Assembly: GCF_014705705.1 (NCBI RefSeq)
Contig: NZ_JACXLD010000011.1
Coordinates: forward strand, 1-41,515
Reading direction: 5' to 3'
Source: Spongiibacter pelagi
GTDB lineage: Bacteria > Pseudomonadota > Gammaproteobacteria > Pseudomonadales > Spongiibacteraceae
Length of the DNA: 41,515 nt
Shown here: positions 25,501 through 34,206 of the stretch, one piece after another
How the letters are laid out: every line of letters starts with the position of its first letter
Numbering within the stretch: the first letter of the stretch is position 1
Program-made: the position numbers and the translations under genes
Notes under the pieces: model-generated
Database searches by the model: none
The model's input: the letters and a program-made list of their open reading frames with translations, nothing else
Told to the model about the DNA's origin: nothing

Positions 25501-26210
25501 GGGATGTCCTCGCTTTTCACCACCTTGCCGATGACCTGATCCTTCTTCTCGCTGATGTAGAACTGGTAGAGCCAGCCGATGATTTCGACTTCTTGCCAGT
25601 CGGCTTCATCAATTTTGGTGACTAATGGTGCTAGCAGTGAATCGGTGCGCAGCAGGCCGTCGGGCAATAACAGCTCGGTGGCGTCGTCCAGTGATTCAAA
25701 CAGGAAGGGCATTGCGTTATGGAGGGCATGGCACTGGGCCAGCAGCACTTCGCGGTACAGCTCTTCGTCTTTATTGCCTGCCAGCTTGAGCTCCAGCGCG
25801 GCAGGCTTATTCAGCCCCGGCAGCTCCAGATCGGCAATATGGTCGAGGATCTCTGGCTGGGTGTGGCCAGTTGCTGCGTTTGCCGGGTGACTTAGCACCC
25901 GATAGTCGTGATCCAGAAAGCCTTGTAGCTCCATATAGCGGATGGCCACCAGGCGGTTAAACCAGGTGTAGGCCATAGCCTCCATCACCTGGGCAAAACC
26001 CTGGTCGCGAATGCGGGCTTCCAGTATCGATCGCATTTGGCCATAGGCTGCCGGGAAGGCCTTGCCGTTGATCAGCAGCGCTTCGCCTTGTTTTTCAACT
26101 TTGGCGGGGCTTTTGGGGTTGAGGCCCAGCAGCTCAGCGCGACGGGTGACCGCGGCGATAAAGTCGAGTCGCGCCTGGGGGGCGTATTTTTTTAGGGCGG
26201 ATTTATTCAT
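22587..26210 (-). CDS. pglX: BREX type 1 adenine methyltransferase PglX
   Basis: A 1207-residue DNA adenine methyltransferase that marks the host genome so BREX does not act on it. The AdoMet site DPACGSGHILVEAF is near residue 316 and the catalytic NPPY (VVANPPYMGN) near 488. The N-terminal helical region, methylase core and long C-terminal helical part are all present. The segment encoded by about 23290-24290, where target recognition is expected, is clearly more AT-rich than the flanks, suggesting an exchanged specificity region. The start overlaps the DUF262 gene by eight bases. The recognition sequence cannot be read from this. Confidence 0.95.
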   Translation of the reverse strand: MNKSALKKYAPQARLDFIAAVTRRAELLGLNPKSPAKVEKQGEALLINGKAFPAAYGQMRSILEARIRDQGFAQVMEAMAYTWFNRLVAIRYMELQGFLDHDYRVLSHPANAATGHTQPEILDHIADLELPGLNKPAALELKLAGNKDEELYREVLLAQCHALHNAMPFLFESLDDATELLLPDGLLRTDSLLAPLVTKIDEADWQEVEIIGWLYQFYISEKKDQVIGKVVKSEDIPAATQLFTPNWIVKYLVQNSLGRLWLMANPTSQLATKWEYYIKPAEQTDEVNAQLDALIQARIDEDGATLNPESLTLLDPACGSGHILVEAFELLRDIYLERGYRRQDIPRLILEKNLYGLDIDDRAAQLAGFALLMKARADDRRLFGQPVSLNVLALQEAKEGSAADLHNALNAPQIDSATVIQLVETFDQAKTFGSLIQVPDELANALPDLRRELEAVREGGDMLGRDAAETLLRLVAQAEVLAKQFDAVVANPPYMGNKYLNPNLKAHLKAEYKGYEKDLFSAFMIRDLAMTKPAGQLGFMSPFVWMFISSYEELRSHFIERNTLTTLVQLEYSGFAEATVPICTFTLSKAHVENFTGSYVRLSDFRGSENQGPKTLEAIRNPDCGWFYTAKPDDFKKIPGSPVAYWLNPSLRESFVKFDSLGELADLKQGMSTTDSDYFVRNWSEVDYELVAFGCSSASEGNKRGCYWFPFNKGGKFRKWYGNVEQLVRYEDDGAILIDLVTKKYPNISDPEFVIKNRRRYFRESVTYSAISSSNFGVRLLPKGSIFSIGGPVIQSEKIDNRIILALMLSPVANEVVSALSPTLNFQAVDLEKIPVPDDLKNGGEISNSIKIAVEEIIAIHKADWDAFEASWDFQGSPLVCIADRKLHLSFDTYFEASLKLIARVKDLEEIVNKKIIASFGLSHDVGAEVSEGRVTLFTNPIFRYGMKLNVNELREKFRNDTLKELIAYTIGCMMGRYSLDAPGLIYAHAGNEGFDLGRYQTYPADDDGIVPITDEAWFDDDGANRIREFVRVVWGEDTEAENMAWLAESLGSKASESADDTIRRYLSRDFYKDHLQTYKKRPIYWLFSSGKHKAFEALVYLHRYNAGTLSRMRMEYVVPLQSRMQARIDNLEQDIQSSTSSAEQKRFQKQKDKLVKQLDELRRFDENLRHYADQRITLDLDDGVKVNYGKFGDLLAEVKAVTGKKG

Positions 26211-27948
26211 CGATTTGATCCAATACTGACTTGATACGGGCTTTGAGCGTGGCTTTGCGCTGTTTGTAGAATTCAGGGAAGCCCATTAGATCTTCAGGTA
26301 GGTTTTGAATAGCCTGATTTTCGAGATATTGCTTTCTGGCCAGTTCGTCTGGCCATTGCGCCTGATACCACTCAGCGGGCATTTTTTGGCGCTTTTCGTT
26401 GTTGATCGAACCTACCAATAGTTGAAGGTTAGGTAGCCGGTTACATTGATCCTGCAAGGCTTCTATTTGCTCTTCCGCGAAGCCCGTCTTTATCAATTTG
26501 GTCTTGGTAAACCGGCCCTTAGGGAAGATATGGTCTACATGAAAATGCTGGGAAAAATCAAAGCCGGGAAACAGCACTGACAAAAGTGCGAATGTGGTTT
26601 TACCCCCATAGGGGAGCTCACACAGCTCGTCGATTTCTTCATCGGAAAAGACCAGAGTTTTACCTCGTTTGGTCATCGCGGCTTCCAATTCAGCAGCAGG
26701 AAATCCGTTGCCCGCCTTTTCCTTGAGTACCTCTCGCAGATCAGTCAGCAAGGTGTCCAAGCCACTCCCCCAGATCCCCGAGGCCTTGAGCAAACTGCGT
26801 ACAAACCATTTTCTGACTGCTTCGCGATCCGCAGAAAATTCAGACCGAGACAGATATCCATCACCGAGAGTACGGGCGTGTAGATAGTAAGCGATCGGTA
26901 GAATGGCGCTATCGGCGCGTAGGTTCTGACCATTGAAACCAAAACTGGCCAATAGGCGAACGGCCAACATCAACGAGCTGCGGATGGCCTGCCACTGAGT
27001 TTCCAGCTTAGCCATATTGGCTTTGTTGAAGTTCTCAACTTTAAATCCAACACTGCCGATATCCGCCAGCATTAGTCCAGCTTTAAGCACAAGGTCTTTG
27101 CTGAAAGCGAATCCATCGCCTTCGGCATTCATTTCATCGACTATGGAATGGATTTCCTGTCGGGCATCCAGATTTTGCCACTGGGCAACGGCTATCGACA
27201 GAAGTAGATCCGAGTACGAAAGTGCTGTGCCGCCGCTGTTCATACGGATAAAGATATTCAGGACACGCTCAAGATCCTGATTGGTTTCTTCGTAGTAGCT
27301 GATGACATCTTTATCGTGAATCACCCGCAGTAGGTCTCTCAAAGTAGATCTCGCCTTGCCCCTGTGTTCTTTATCTGCGATGTCGTCTAGCTCGTCCGTC
27401 AGGACATCTCGATCCTCGCCAAACGCGCGCGGTACTTTGAACCAATATTCACCTTCAGGGGTCTTGGCGAGCTGCTCCCGTGTGAGAAACTCGAATTGAT
27501 ACTGAGAACCGGTTTCCAGATCAGGCTCACCCAAGAGGTTTAGATACAGGTGACGCTCTGGAAATGCAGAGTCGTTTGTCCACCACTTACCGGAAATTCG
27601 CCAAGCGTATGAACCGCGCAGACCAATATTGAGTGCAGTCATGCGCTGCTGGCCATCTAGCACCGCAGTTAATGCCTTATTCGGCAGCTCTTTTATGAGC
27701 TCACAGTGGTAGCTGTCCCGCTGATGAAAGTTCTGGACAAAGTCATAGAACTGGTACTGAGATTGCTGATCAGGCTCTATCTTCCAGAACAGAAAGGTGC
27801 CGAAAGGGTAGCCCTGAAGGAGGCTATCAAATAGCTGGCAGATTTGATCTGGCCCCCAGACAAACTCCCGCTGAATCGCCGGCAGTATGTATTGGTGTTC
27901 CTCGACGCCTTTCAGCAGCTCAAAAATGGTTCCACCGGGTTTGTACAT
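26203..27948 (-). CDS. GmrSD-type DUF262/HNH protein, BrxU-like
   Basis: A 581-residue protein with the two-domain layout of GmrSD type IV restriction enzymes. The N-terminal DUF262 domain has ILPAIQREFVWG (22-33) and DGQQRMTAL (98-106), the NTP-handling motif. The C-terminal DUF1524/HNH nuclease part has FHVDHIFPKGRF (about 469-476) and QCNRLPNLQLLVGSINNEKRQ. These enzymes cut modified phage DNA. BrxU, a GmrSD-family enzyme encoded within a known BREX locus, complements BREX in that way. Here the gene lies between brxC and pglX, 11 bases after brxC and overlapping pglX by eight. Orthology to BrxU itself is not proven. Confidence 0.82.
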   Translation of the reverse strand: MYKPGGTIFELLKGVEEHQYILPAIQREFVWGPDQICQLFDSLLQGYPFGTFLFWKIEPDQQSQYQFYDFVQNFHQRDSYHCELIKELPNKALTAVLDGQQRMTALNIGLRGSYAWRISGKWWTNDSAFPERHLYLNLLGEPDLETGSQYQFEFLTREQLAKTPEGEYWFKVPRAFGEDRDVLTDELDDIADKEHRGKARSTLRDLLRVIHDKDVISYYEETNQDLERVLNIFIRMNSGGTALSYSDLLLSIAVAQWQNLDARQEIHSIVDEMNAEGDGFAFSKDLVLKAGLMLADIGSVGFKVENFNKANMAKLETQWQAIRSSLMLAVRLLASFGFNGQNLRADSAILPIAYYLHARTLGDGYLSRSEFSADREAVRKWFVRSLLKASGIWGSGLDTLLTDLREVLKEKAGNGFPAAELEAAMTKRGKTLVFSDEEIDELCELPYGGKTTFALLSVLFPGFDFSQHFHVDHIFPKGRFTKTKLIKTGFAEEQIEALQDQCNRLPNLQLLVGSINNEKRQKMPAEWYQAQWPDELARKQYLENQAIQNLPEDLMGFPEFYKQRKATLKARIKSVLDQIDE

Positions 27949-27959
27949 GGCTGGTTTCC

Positions 27960-30900
27960 TTACCGAATATGAACGCGACGGCCTTGCTCCAGTGCATTCA
28001 TGATTTGTTTTCGTAGTTCTTCCAAGTATTCCTCAGCGCTTTCGGCACTTTCTATATAGTCCATGCTGATTTTACTGGCGTAGATCCGCTCGACAGGCTT
28101 CACCGCGGGGGCCGGTTTAGCTTCATAACCCTCTTTTGGCTCTGAAGCTTTGTTCGCCTCTGCCGACAATTTTGCCAGTAGCTCTACTGCGTCATCGGCA
28201 GCATCCGTTGACTGTGTTGAAAGCTGATACAAGTGTGCCAGACTGGTTTGCGCTTCTGCGCTTTGGCGCAGGGTTTGGAGCTGGCGCAGGCAGCGGTTGC
28301 GAGTATCGGCATCGGCCTTGGCGGCATCCAGATCTTTTGTAACCCGCTCGATTTGATTGTCGATATGGCCCAGCACACGGGTGCGCACTCTGGCTATAGC
28401 GGCCGTGTTGACCTGATCGATTTTGGTGACCAGTGCCTCCACCTCTTGCAGCAGCCCAAAGGGTGAAGGCGCGGTGCGGATGGCTTCCAGGCGTTGCAGG
28501 GCGGTTTTAGCCTCGTTGTCTTTTTCCAGCTCGCGGCGGTTGGGTTCAAACTCACGTTGCGCTTTGATGAGCTTGTCCCATACCGGCTTCTGGTTGGTGA
28601 AGAAGTGGCTAAGCTCTTGGTGGTTGTCGGCGGTATCCAGCAGGTCATCTTTGTGGTTGGTGAACTGTTGAATGGCCGTGAAGCTGTCGGGTGCGGATAG
28701 CAGCTTGTCGCATAGTGCCAGCCCTTCATCTGCCAAAGATTTGCCGGGGTAGCCGGTATTGCTGAGGGTGACCCACTGCTTGAACTCTTGCTGCCAGCTT
28801 TGCAGATGCGCTTTGATGGCGGCGTAGATACGGTCTTCATCATCTGGTGGCAGTTTGCCGAAAATGTCTCGAGTGAGGTTTCTGGCCTGTTGCAGTTCGC
28901 TGCTGCCGATGGCTTTGCGGCGTTCGACTTCGATGGATTTCCAGCGCGACGGCGGGTTGAGTTGCTCGTAGATCTTTTCGATAGGGAGCGGCGTCTGGTT
29001 CAACCTGAGGCTGAGTTCTCCGGCTTTTACCAGGCGAATCACCAATAGAACGGTCTCCCACTCTGACCAGCCATAGGGGCGGCGGGCAAAGTGGGTATTG
29101 GCCAGATCGTGCAGGATGATTTGGCGGTGGCTGGCACTGGCCAGCTCCACGTATTGCTGCACTTCTTTGAGGGCGCGGGGGTTTACTGTTTCACCTTCGC
29201 CCAGATCCAGCGCCGGCGTTGAAGGGTCGTCCAGCAGGGCTTTGATCTCTGCCTGCGGGTCTGCAGTGAGATGTTCGATGAACGCCATTTTGCCGAAGCT
29301 ATTGCGCACCAGGTCGTGTAGGGCTTCATCGACAATGCCCCTTGCAGTTGAGGCTTTAAGCTCTGGCTGGTGGCCTGCGGCGAAGGCCACGGCGCTTTGC
29401 AGCAATTTTTCCAGGGTGATTTTGAGGCGATCACGGCGCTGGCGGTTTTCATCGGCGCGGTCTTGAAGGATGCGACGCGCCGTGGATGGCAGACTGCCAT
29501 CGGTGCGCTTCATCACGTACTTATCGGTTTGGATGTACTGGCGCAGCTCGGTAGCCAGCTGGTTATCGTCTGGCAAGCGGAAGATGACCTGCCCCTCGCC
29601 TTCGGTGCTGCGCATGAGGGTTTTGTCGTCACGCCATTGGTCGCGGTCATCGATCAGGGGGGTGATGACCTGCAGGTTCAGCGCGCCATCACTGCGGTTG
29701 CCGTAGGGGTGTTGATCACAGCTGAGGTTCAGGCCGAAGTCGTTGCCGTTATCGGTAAAGCGGAATTTGCGCATACCGCCGAGGAGGTCTTCAAAAATCA
29801 GTTCACCGAGTTTTTTGGCTTCTTCTGCGGCGGTGAGGTCTACCGCTTTGATCTCACGACTGATATCCCGCTCTTCATTGGTCAGGAAGAAGAAATTATC
29901 GCCATTGCGGCTGACCAGGGTTTGGCCTTCCAGCCGTTGCAGGCTTTCTTCGATTTGGGTGCGCAGGCCACGGCGGTCGGCGTCGATCTGGTCGATAAAC
30001 AGGGTGATGAGGTTATCGACATTGCCGGGGATTTCGTCCACGTAGCGGATCAAAAACAGGGTTTGCAGTACTTTGACATCAAAATCCTGCAGCGAGGGGT
30101 TCTTTGCGGCATTTTCGATGGTGGATTTCACCACCCCTTCAAGGAAGCTCTCGATTGAGGGATAAAAACGGTGAAGCGGTACCAGTATCCCCGGTTCTTC
30201 TTCTACAACGGCTTTGGCGGCAGACTGGAAGGCGTCCAGCAGGGAACGCTCCCCCCGGGCCAGGTGCAAGCCGGTAGCGCCAGCCTTGCGCACAGATTCA
30301 AAGATGCTTTGCACCAGGGTGAACTGGTATGGCGCAAAGGGATAGACGTCGGCGAATTCATCTTCATCGGCATAGGCTTTGAAGGTTCGGCCGGTATTGG
30401 TGAAGCTGAGCTGGTTTTTGAGGATGTCGGCTTCTTTGCGGAACAGCTCGCGCAGACTGTCTGCGGCTTCTGGGCGCTTTTTGAGTAGGCGCTTCTGGAT
30501 CACTTCATCGACGTTGGCGGAAGACAGCGACAAGCGGGTACGGAAACGCCCCTGGATTTTGGAGAAGTCGTTGGCGCTGCTGGCCTTGAGCTGGCCGACA
30601 ACGGCGTCGATGTCTTCCTGAGAGGTGACGATGACCCAGGCCCGACCGTCACAGATGGTGCCGAGGTTTTCAGTGATGGTTTGAAGATTCAGCATGAGCT
30701 GGGTATTGCCGCCGATGAACTGGCCGATTTCATCGACGAGAAATACGATACGGTGTTTCTTGCCGCATTTATCGAGGTATTCCTTGATCATCTTGCAGAA
30801 GTTTTCTACCGAGAGCCAGTTGTCGAAGTCGCGCTCAAGGCGCTCCAGCCAGGCGTCGGCATCGGCCACCGCTTGCCCCATGGCCGCACTGTAGGCGGTG

Positions 30901-31538
30901 GCAACAGCATCGGAGTAGAAGGTGTAGCCGTCGCGCTCATCCAGCCAGGGTGAATCGGCTTCTTTCTCGAATTCAGCTTTGAAGGTATCGAATACCCCCT
31001 TCTCCTCCAGCTCCTGCTCCAGCCGGGCAATATGGGGGTGATCTGGGCTGAAGCCGCGCATTTCGTTGAAGACTTTCAGGAAGACTTTGAGAATGGCATC
31101 GCGGGTATTGTCGGCATCGGCTTTGCTGTCGATATTGAACAGCAACACATCGCTGTCGCCGGTAATGGCCCGGGCGATATCGCCAGCCAGCATGGGGTCA
31201 GTGATTTTGTCTTCAAAGAAGTCTTGGGCTTTGCGGGTTTGTCCTTCTTGGCTGACTTGTTTGTTCGCCAGCAGGTAGGACAGAATTTTAATGAAATGAG
31301 ATTTACCGCTGCCGAAGAAGCCTGAGACCCAGACACCGACATTGCCACTGGCGTCGGCGGGGTTATCCAGCGCAGAGAGGTAGCGCTCAAAGAAGCCGCG
31401 TAGGTGACCATCCAGCTCTTTGGTGATGACGTATTCGTCGAGCTCCTGCCAGACGTTGGCATCGTCCTTTTGATCGGCTTTGATGACGCCGTTGATGCTG
31501 CGCTGGATGCTGCGCTCAAACATATTCCCTATCGGCAT
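27960..31538 (-). CDS. brxC: BREX type 1 ATPase BrxC
   Basis: A 1192-residue P-loop ATPase, the largest conserved BREX protein with a role in the defence complex. The Walker A is GFFGSGKS (73-80, within GVWVSGFFGSGKSHF), a Walker-B-like stretch IVFLVDEIGQFIG follows, and ITENLGTICDGRAWVIVTSQED is typical of BrxC. The rest is helical, with coiled-coil regions near the C-terminus. Length is as expected for the family. It starts 28 bases after brxB. Confidence 0.94.
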   Translation of the reverse strand: MPIGNMFERSIQRSINGVIKADQKDDANVWQELDEYVITKELDGHLRGFFERYLSALDNPADASGNVGVWVSGFFGSGKSHFIKILSYLLANKQVSQEGQTRKAQDFFEDKITDPMLAGDIARAITGDSDVLLFNIDSKADADNTRDAILKVFLKVFNEMRGFSPDHPHIARLEQELEEKGVFDTFKAEFEKEADSPWLDERDGYTFYSDAVATAYSAAMGQAVADADAWLERLERDFDNWLSVENFCKMIKEYLDKCGKKHRIVFLVDEIGQFIGGNTQLMLNLQTITENLGTICDGRAWVIVTSQEDIDAVVGQLKASSANDFSKIQGRFRTRLSLSSANVDEVIQKRLLKKRPEAADSLRELFRKEADILKNQLSFTNTGRTFKAYADEDEFADVYPFAPYQFTLVQSIFESVRKAGATGLHLARGERSLLDAFQSAAKAVVEEEPGILVPLHRFYPSIESFLEGVVKSTIENAAKNPSLQDFDVKVLQTLFLIRYVDEIPGNVDNLITLFIDQIDADRRGLRTQIEESLQRLEGQTLVSRNGDNFFFLTNEERDISREIKAVDLTAAEEAKKLGELIFEDLLGGMRKFRFTDNGNDFGLNLSCDQHPYGNRSDGALNLQVITPLIDDRDQWRDDKTLMRSTEGEGQVIFRLPDDNQLATELRQYIQTDKYVMKRTDGSLPSTARRILQDRADENRQRRDRLKITLEKLLQSAVAFAAGHQPELKASTARGIVDEALHDLVRNSFGKMAFIEHLTADPQAEIKALLDDPSTPALDLGEGETVNPRALKEVQQYVELASASHRQIILHDLANTHFARRPYGWSEWETVLLVIRLVKAGELSLRLNQTPLPIEKIYEQLNPPSRWKSIEVERRKAIGSSELQQARNLTRDIFGKLPPDDEDRIYAAIKAHLQSWQQEFKQWVTLSNTGYPGKSLADEGLALCDKLLSAPDSFTAIQQFTNHKDDLLDTADNHQELSHFFTNQKPVWDKLIKAQREFEPNRRELEKDNEAKTALQRLEAIRTAPSPFGLLQEVEALVTKIDQVNTAAIARVRTRVLGHIDNQIERVTKDLDAAKADADTRNRCLRQLQTLRQSAEAQTSLAHLYQLSTQSTDAADDAVELLAKLSAEANKASEPKEGYEAKPAPAVKPVERIYASKISMDYIESAESAEEYLEELRKQIMNALEQGRRVHIR

Positions 31539-31566
31539 GGTTTATCTCCCTGTTTGTATTCTGTTA

Positions 31567-32139
31567 TCAATCGACCAGCCGAAAGGCACGGTAATATGGG
31601 GTGTCGCTTAACTGGCCGAACAGGCGCAGTGACTGGCCGTCGTATTCGCCCGGAAAGAAAAGCACCAGCGGAGTGAGCCCGGTATAGGGCTGCAAAACGT
31701 TGAGTAGCTTGTGAGTGCGGATGATGGGGTATGCGCTGCCTACACCGTCGATCAGGTAGGCATCGTATTCATCTACTGGCCATTTTGCGGTAATGAAGTC
31801 TGCGATTTTTTCGGCTTTGAGCGGGCCTTTTAGCTGCTTGGCCAGCGCCTCACCACCTTTGGTGGCTTGCAGTTTCACGGCTTTGTCGTAGAAATCGCGC
31901 GCTTCCAGCATTTCAATCAACACTTGAAACAGATGAACACGGGCGACCTTCATTGCAGGTTTCGCTTTGGAAAGCTGGGTGACCAGAAAATCGATATGCT
32001 CGCGCACCTGCAGTTCACTTTCTGCCGGGTAGTCGAAGGCATAAAACGGTACTTCATTGCCCAGCCCTCGGTTCTCCCGAAAGTTCTCCGAGGTGAGGGT
32101 CGGTAATATTTTGTTAAGTCTCTCGTCCAGGCGGTTCAC
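31567..32139 (-). CDS. brxB: BREX type 1 protein BrxB
   Basis: A small conserved type 1 BREX protein of unknown activity. I use a GTG at 32139 (encoding MNRLDERLNKILPTL), which has AAAGGGAGAG upstream and gives 190 residues, close to the usual 200. A longer open frame to 32238 overlaps brxA and has no family match. The order brxA-brxB-brxC and the conserved NEVPFYAFDYPAE, LFQVLIEMLEARDFYDKA and LTPLVLFFPGEYDG support the call. It starts 13 bases after brxA. Confidence 0.9.
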   Translation of the reverse strand: MNRLDERLNKILPTLTSENFRENRGLGNEVPFYAFDYPAESELQVREHIDFLVTQLSKAKPAMKVARVHLFQVLIEMLEARDFYDKAVKLQATKGGEALAKQLKGPLKAEKIADFITAKWPVDEYDAYLIDGVGSAYPIIRTHKLLNVLQPYTGLTPLVLFFPGEYDGQSLRLFGQLSDTPYYRAFRLVD

Positions 32140-32152
32140 GCCGCTCTCCCTT

Positions 32153-32737
32153 TCAGTGTGCACAGTCCATGGCTGACAGGATGTCATTATGGCCATGTTT
32201 GGCCAGGTAGTTTCGGATCTCTGGTAGCACTCGCACATGCTGCAAGGACTTCGCTTTGTTTTTTGCCAGATAGCCGGCCTCAGTCAGAATGCGGTAAGCA
32301 TTTTGTCGGAGCTTGGCCTGTGTGCCCTCAGAGACCTCGGCCAGGTTGGCGTGCACTAGGGTCATATCAGCAAAGAAGCTGCGCCAGATACGCTCTTCCA
32401 GACTGGGGCTCATCCTGCGGTATTCATCGGCGAGCGCCGTGCGCATGAACTCGGCCAACAAGGGGGAAAACTTGAGCGCACAGGCCAGGATTGCCTGGGT
32501 TGCCGTGGGGCGTTCTGCGTTGGCCACGATCTCCCACAGCTCCTCGTCCATGGATTCGAGTCGCATTCTGGCGATATTGGCGTAGCTTTTTGCCGTGTTA
32601 ATTGTTTTGGCCTGGAGGATGTTTTCTACCTCGATTGCCTGTCGCCAACGCTCGGAATCCGGGTGCTCCAGCAGCAAGCGTGCGACTGCCTGTGTCTCTG
32701 GAACGATGAGCGATGCCTTGGTGAAATTGGCGAGCAA
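32153..32737 (-). CDS. brxA: BREX type 1 protein BrxA
   Basis: BrxA (DUF1819) is a small helical DNA-binding BREX protein. A TTG at 32737 has AAGGAG five bases upstream and gives 194 residues starting LLANFTKASLIVPET, which matches the start region of known BrxA proteins (an N-terminal SL-x-PE-type stretch). The open frame runs on to 32983, but the extra 82 residues look non-coding and include an inverted repeat. It is the first gene of the minus-strand BREX operon, divergent from brxR. Confidence 0.88.
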   Translation of the reverse strand: MLANFTKASLIVPETQAVARLLLEHPDSERWRQAIEVENILQAKTINTAKSYANIARMRLESMDEELWEIVANAERPTATQAILACALKFSPLLAEFMRTALADEYRRMSPSLEERIWRSFFADMTLVHANLAEVSEGTQAKLRQNAYRILTEAGYLAKNKAKSLQHVRVLPEIRNYLAKHGHNDILSAMDCAH

Positions 32738-32949
32738 TGGGACTCCTTGTCTGGCTTGGTTCAGCAGTGGCTGCCGGGGTTTAAGGGGAAGCTGGCGATA
32801 GCTTCTCCAAGCGCCCGTTTTTATTGCTATTTTATCGATACAACTCCTGATTGTAACCCGCACAGACGGACATAAGTAGGGATCTCGAATACGATCATTT
32901 TTTAAGCAATTTTGCAGCATCACATGCCATTCCCAGCGATTGAAAAGGT

Positions 32950-32979
32950 GTTGCGCTTTACTTCCTTTCAAAGCGCAAC
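32950..32979. repeat. Perfect 10-bp inverted repeat in the brxA leader
   Basis: GTTGCGCTTT (32950-32959) and AAAGCGCAAC (32970-32979) are exact inverted copies with a 10-base spacer. The pair could form a stem-loop in the BREX mRNA leader or be a second protein-binding site. No U-run follows on either strand, so it is not a simple terminator. Confidence 0.75.
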
Positions 32980-33071
32980 GCACGATTCCATCCGTAAGGC
33001 GATTAACCAGTCATCCATCACACCAACGCTTCCTGTGTCGGCATGGGTGAACTATACTGCCGCCAAAACAT

Positions 33072-33100
33072 ACATGTACATATTGGCTACATATACATGT
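33072..33100. promoter_or_regulatory. Candidate BrxR operator
   Basis: ACATGTACAT and ATATACATGT form an inverted repeat (9 of 10 pairs) with a 9-base spacer, ending 28 bases before the brxR start. WYL-type BrxR regulators are known to bind an inverted repeat upstream of their own gene and repress it. The match here is by position and symmetry. Confidence 0.65.
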
Positions 33101-33128
33101 CGCATTTTCAAGCAGAAGGAACTGAACC

Positions 33129-33998
33129 ATGAGCAAAAAAACGGATTGGGCAATTCGCTGGGATACCCTGCTTCGATACAGGATGATTGAGACAGTAGCC
33201 TTGTGGGAGGGCCGTCTGACGACGAATCATCTCCAGGACGCCTTCGGCATAGGCAGGCAGCAGGCATCCAAAGACATTAATAAGTACTCGGCAGAGTTTG
33301 CGCCCAACAACCTCGGCTATGACGCGGTTCAGAAGGGCTACTGTCCAACCAAAGCCTTTGAGCCGGTTTTCACCCAAGGCGTGGCCGACGAGTACTTGCA
33401 AATGGTCAATGCCAATGCAGAATTTGGTTCTGTCTTTTCTGTAGACAACCCGATTCGGCGTTTCACCGAAGTTATCTCGCCTCTGAACCGCGACCTGCGC
33501 CCGAAAGTGCTGCGCCCTATTCTGCGCGCCGCTCGCGAAGGGAAACGAGTCGAAATATGCTACGCCTCGCTGAGTAATCCCGTTCCGGAATACCGGGTGA
33601 TACAGCCCCATTCAGTGGTTTTCACCGGCATCCGCTGGCATGTGCGCGCTTACTGCGAGCATCGACAGGGTTACCGAGATTTTGTACTCAGCCGCATTTC
33701 TGACGAGCCTGAAATTACGCTGAAAGGCGAGAATGGTGCTGAGGGTGACGCTGACTGGCAGCAAGAGGTAGAGCTGCTCATCGGCCCGGATCCGAGATTA
33801 ACACCCGCACAGCAAGCCATCATTAGGCAAGATTTCGGTATGGTGCGGAATCGGCTGACAATAACCACTCGCGGCGCCCTAGTTCACTACGTACTCCAGC
33901 AGCTCCAACTGGTTGAAGAAAACCCCTCAAGCACGCCTGAAGCCCAGCAGATCACGCTCCTCAACCGCGATAAGCTCAAACGCTGGATCTGGTCGTAA
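33129..33998 (+). CDS. brxR: BrxR-like WYL-domain transcriptional regulator of BREX
   Basis: A 289-residue regulator with an N-terminal winged helix-turn-helix (LTTNHLQDAFGIGRQQASKDINKY, about 30-53), a central WYL ligand-sensing domain (VEICYASLSNPVPEYRVIQPHSVVFTGIRWHVRAYC, with WHV in place of WYL) and a C-terminal WCX-like domain. Length, layout and position divergent from brxA match BrxR, which represses BREX genes and itself and is thought to respond to an infection signal. The ATG has AGAAGGA upstream. The inverted repeat at 33072-33100 is its likely binding site. Confidence 0.9.
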   Translation: MSKKTDWAIRWDTLLRYRMIETVALWEGRLTTNHLQDAFGIGRQQASKDINKYSAEFAPNNLGYDAVQKGYCPTKAFEPVFTQGVADEYLQMVNANAEFGSVFSVDNPIRRFTEVISPLNRDLRPKVLRPILRAAREGKRVEICYASLSNPVPEYRVIQPHSVVFTGIRWHVRAYCEHRQGYRDFVLSRISDEPEITLKGENGAEGDADWQQEVELLIGPDPRLTPAQQAIIRQDFGMVRNRLTITTRGALVHYVLQQLQLVEENPSSTPEAQQITLLNRDKLKRWIWS

Positions 33999-34106
33999 CA
34001 CTCGCTACTACTGCTCGAAAAAGCGACATGTGAATTCGGACAGTATAGATTTTGACCAGTCTCGAGCGCAGGATGTAAACGAACTAGTGAAGAAAGGAGT
34101 CTGGAT

Positions 34107-34169
34107 ATGTGGTGGGTACTGATTTTTGTTGTTTGCTATGTCATTAATGAGCTTTGTAAGACAGATTGA
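34107..34169 (+). CDS. Candidate 20-residue hydrophobic peptide
   Basis: ATG at 34107 follows an AAAGGAG ribosome-binding site with good spacing and encodes MWWVLIFVVCYVINELCKTD, stopping at 34169. The first 14 residues form one membrane-spanning helix with two N-terminal Trp, and the tail is charged. The stop codon overlaps the start of a 12-bp perfect hairpin. The size, hydrophobicity and structured downstream RNA recall type I toxin peptides or small membrane regulators, but no known family is recognised. Confidence 0.4.
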   Translation: MWWVLIFVVCYVINELCKTD

Positions 34170-34196
34170 CCTAGGTGTCACGACGACACCTAGGTC
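34168..34196. repeat. Perfect 12-bp hairpin at the head of the array
   Basis: GACCTAGGTGTC (34168-34179) pairs exactly with GACACCTAGGTC (34185-34196) around a 5-base ACGAC loop. It starts in the stop codon of the 20-codon ORF. No U-run follows, so it is not a classic terminator. Confidence 0.9.
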
Positions 34197-34206
34197 GGCA
34201 CTGCTA

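Larger units (their letters stand above)
32738..33128. promoter_or_regulatory. Divergent brxA-brxR control region
   Basis: This 391-base region separates the BREX operon from its regulator. It holds a perfect 10-base inverted repeat (32950-32979) and, close to brxR, a near-perfect 10-base inverted repeat that is the best BrxR operator candidate (33072-33100). The long untranslated leader before brxA, about 200-390 bases, could itself be regulatory. Confidence 0.6.

Noticed and set aside
24540-25625. A long (361-codon) plus-strand open frame.
   Set aside because: It is antisense to the GC-rich 5' part of pglX and has no recognisable protein features.
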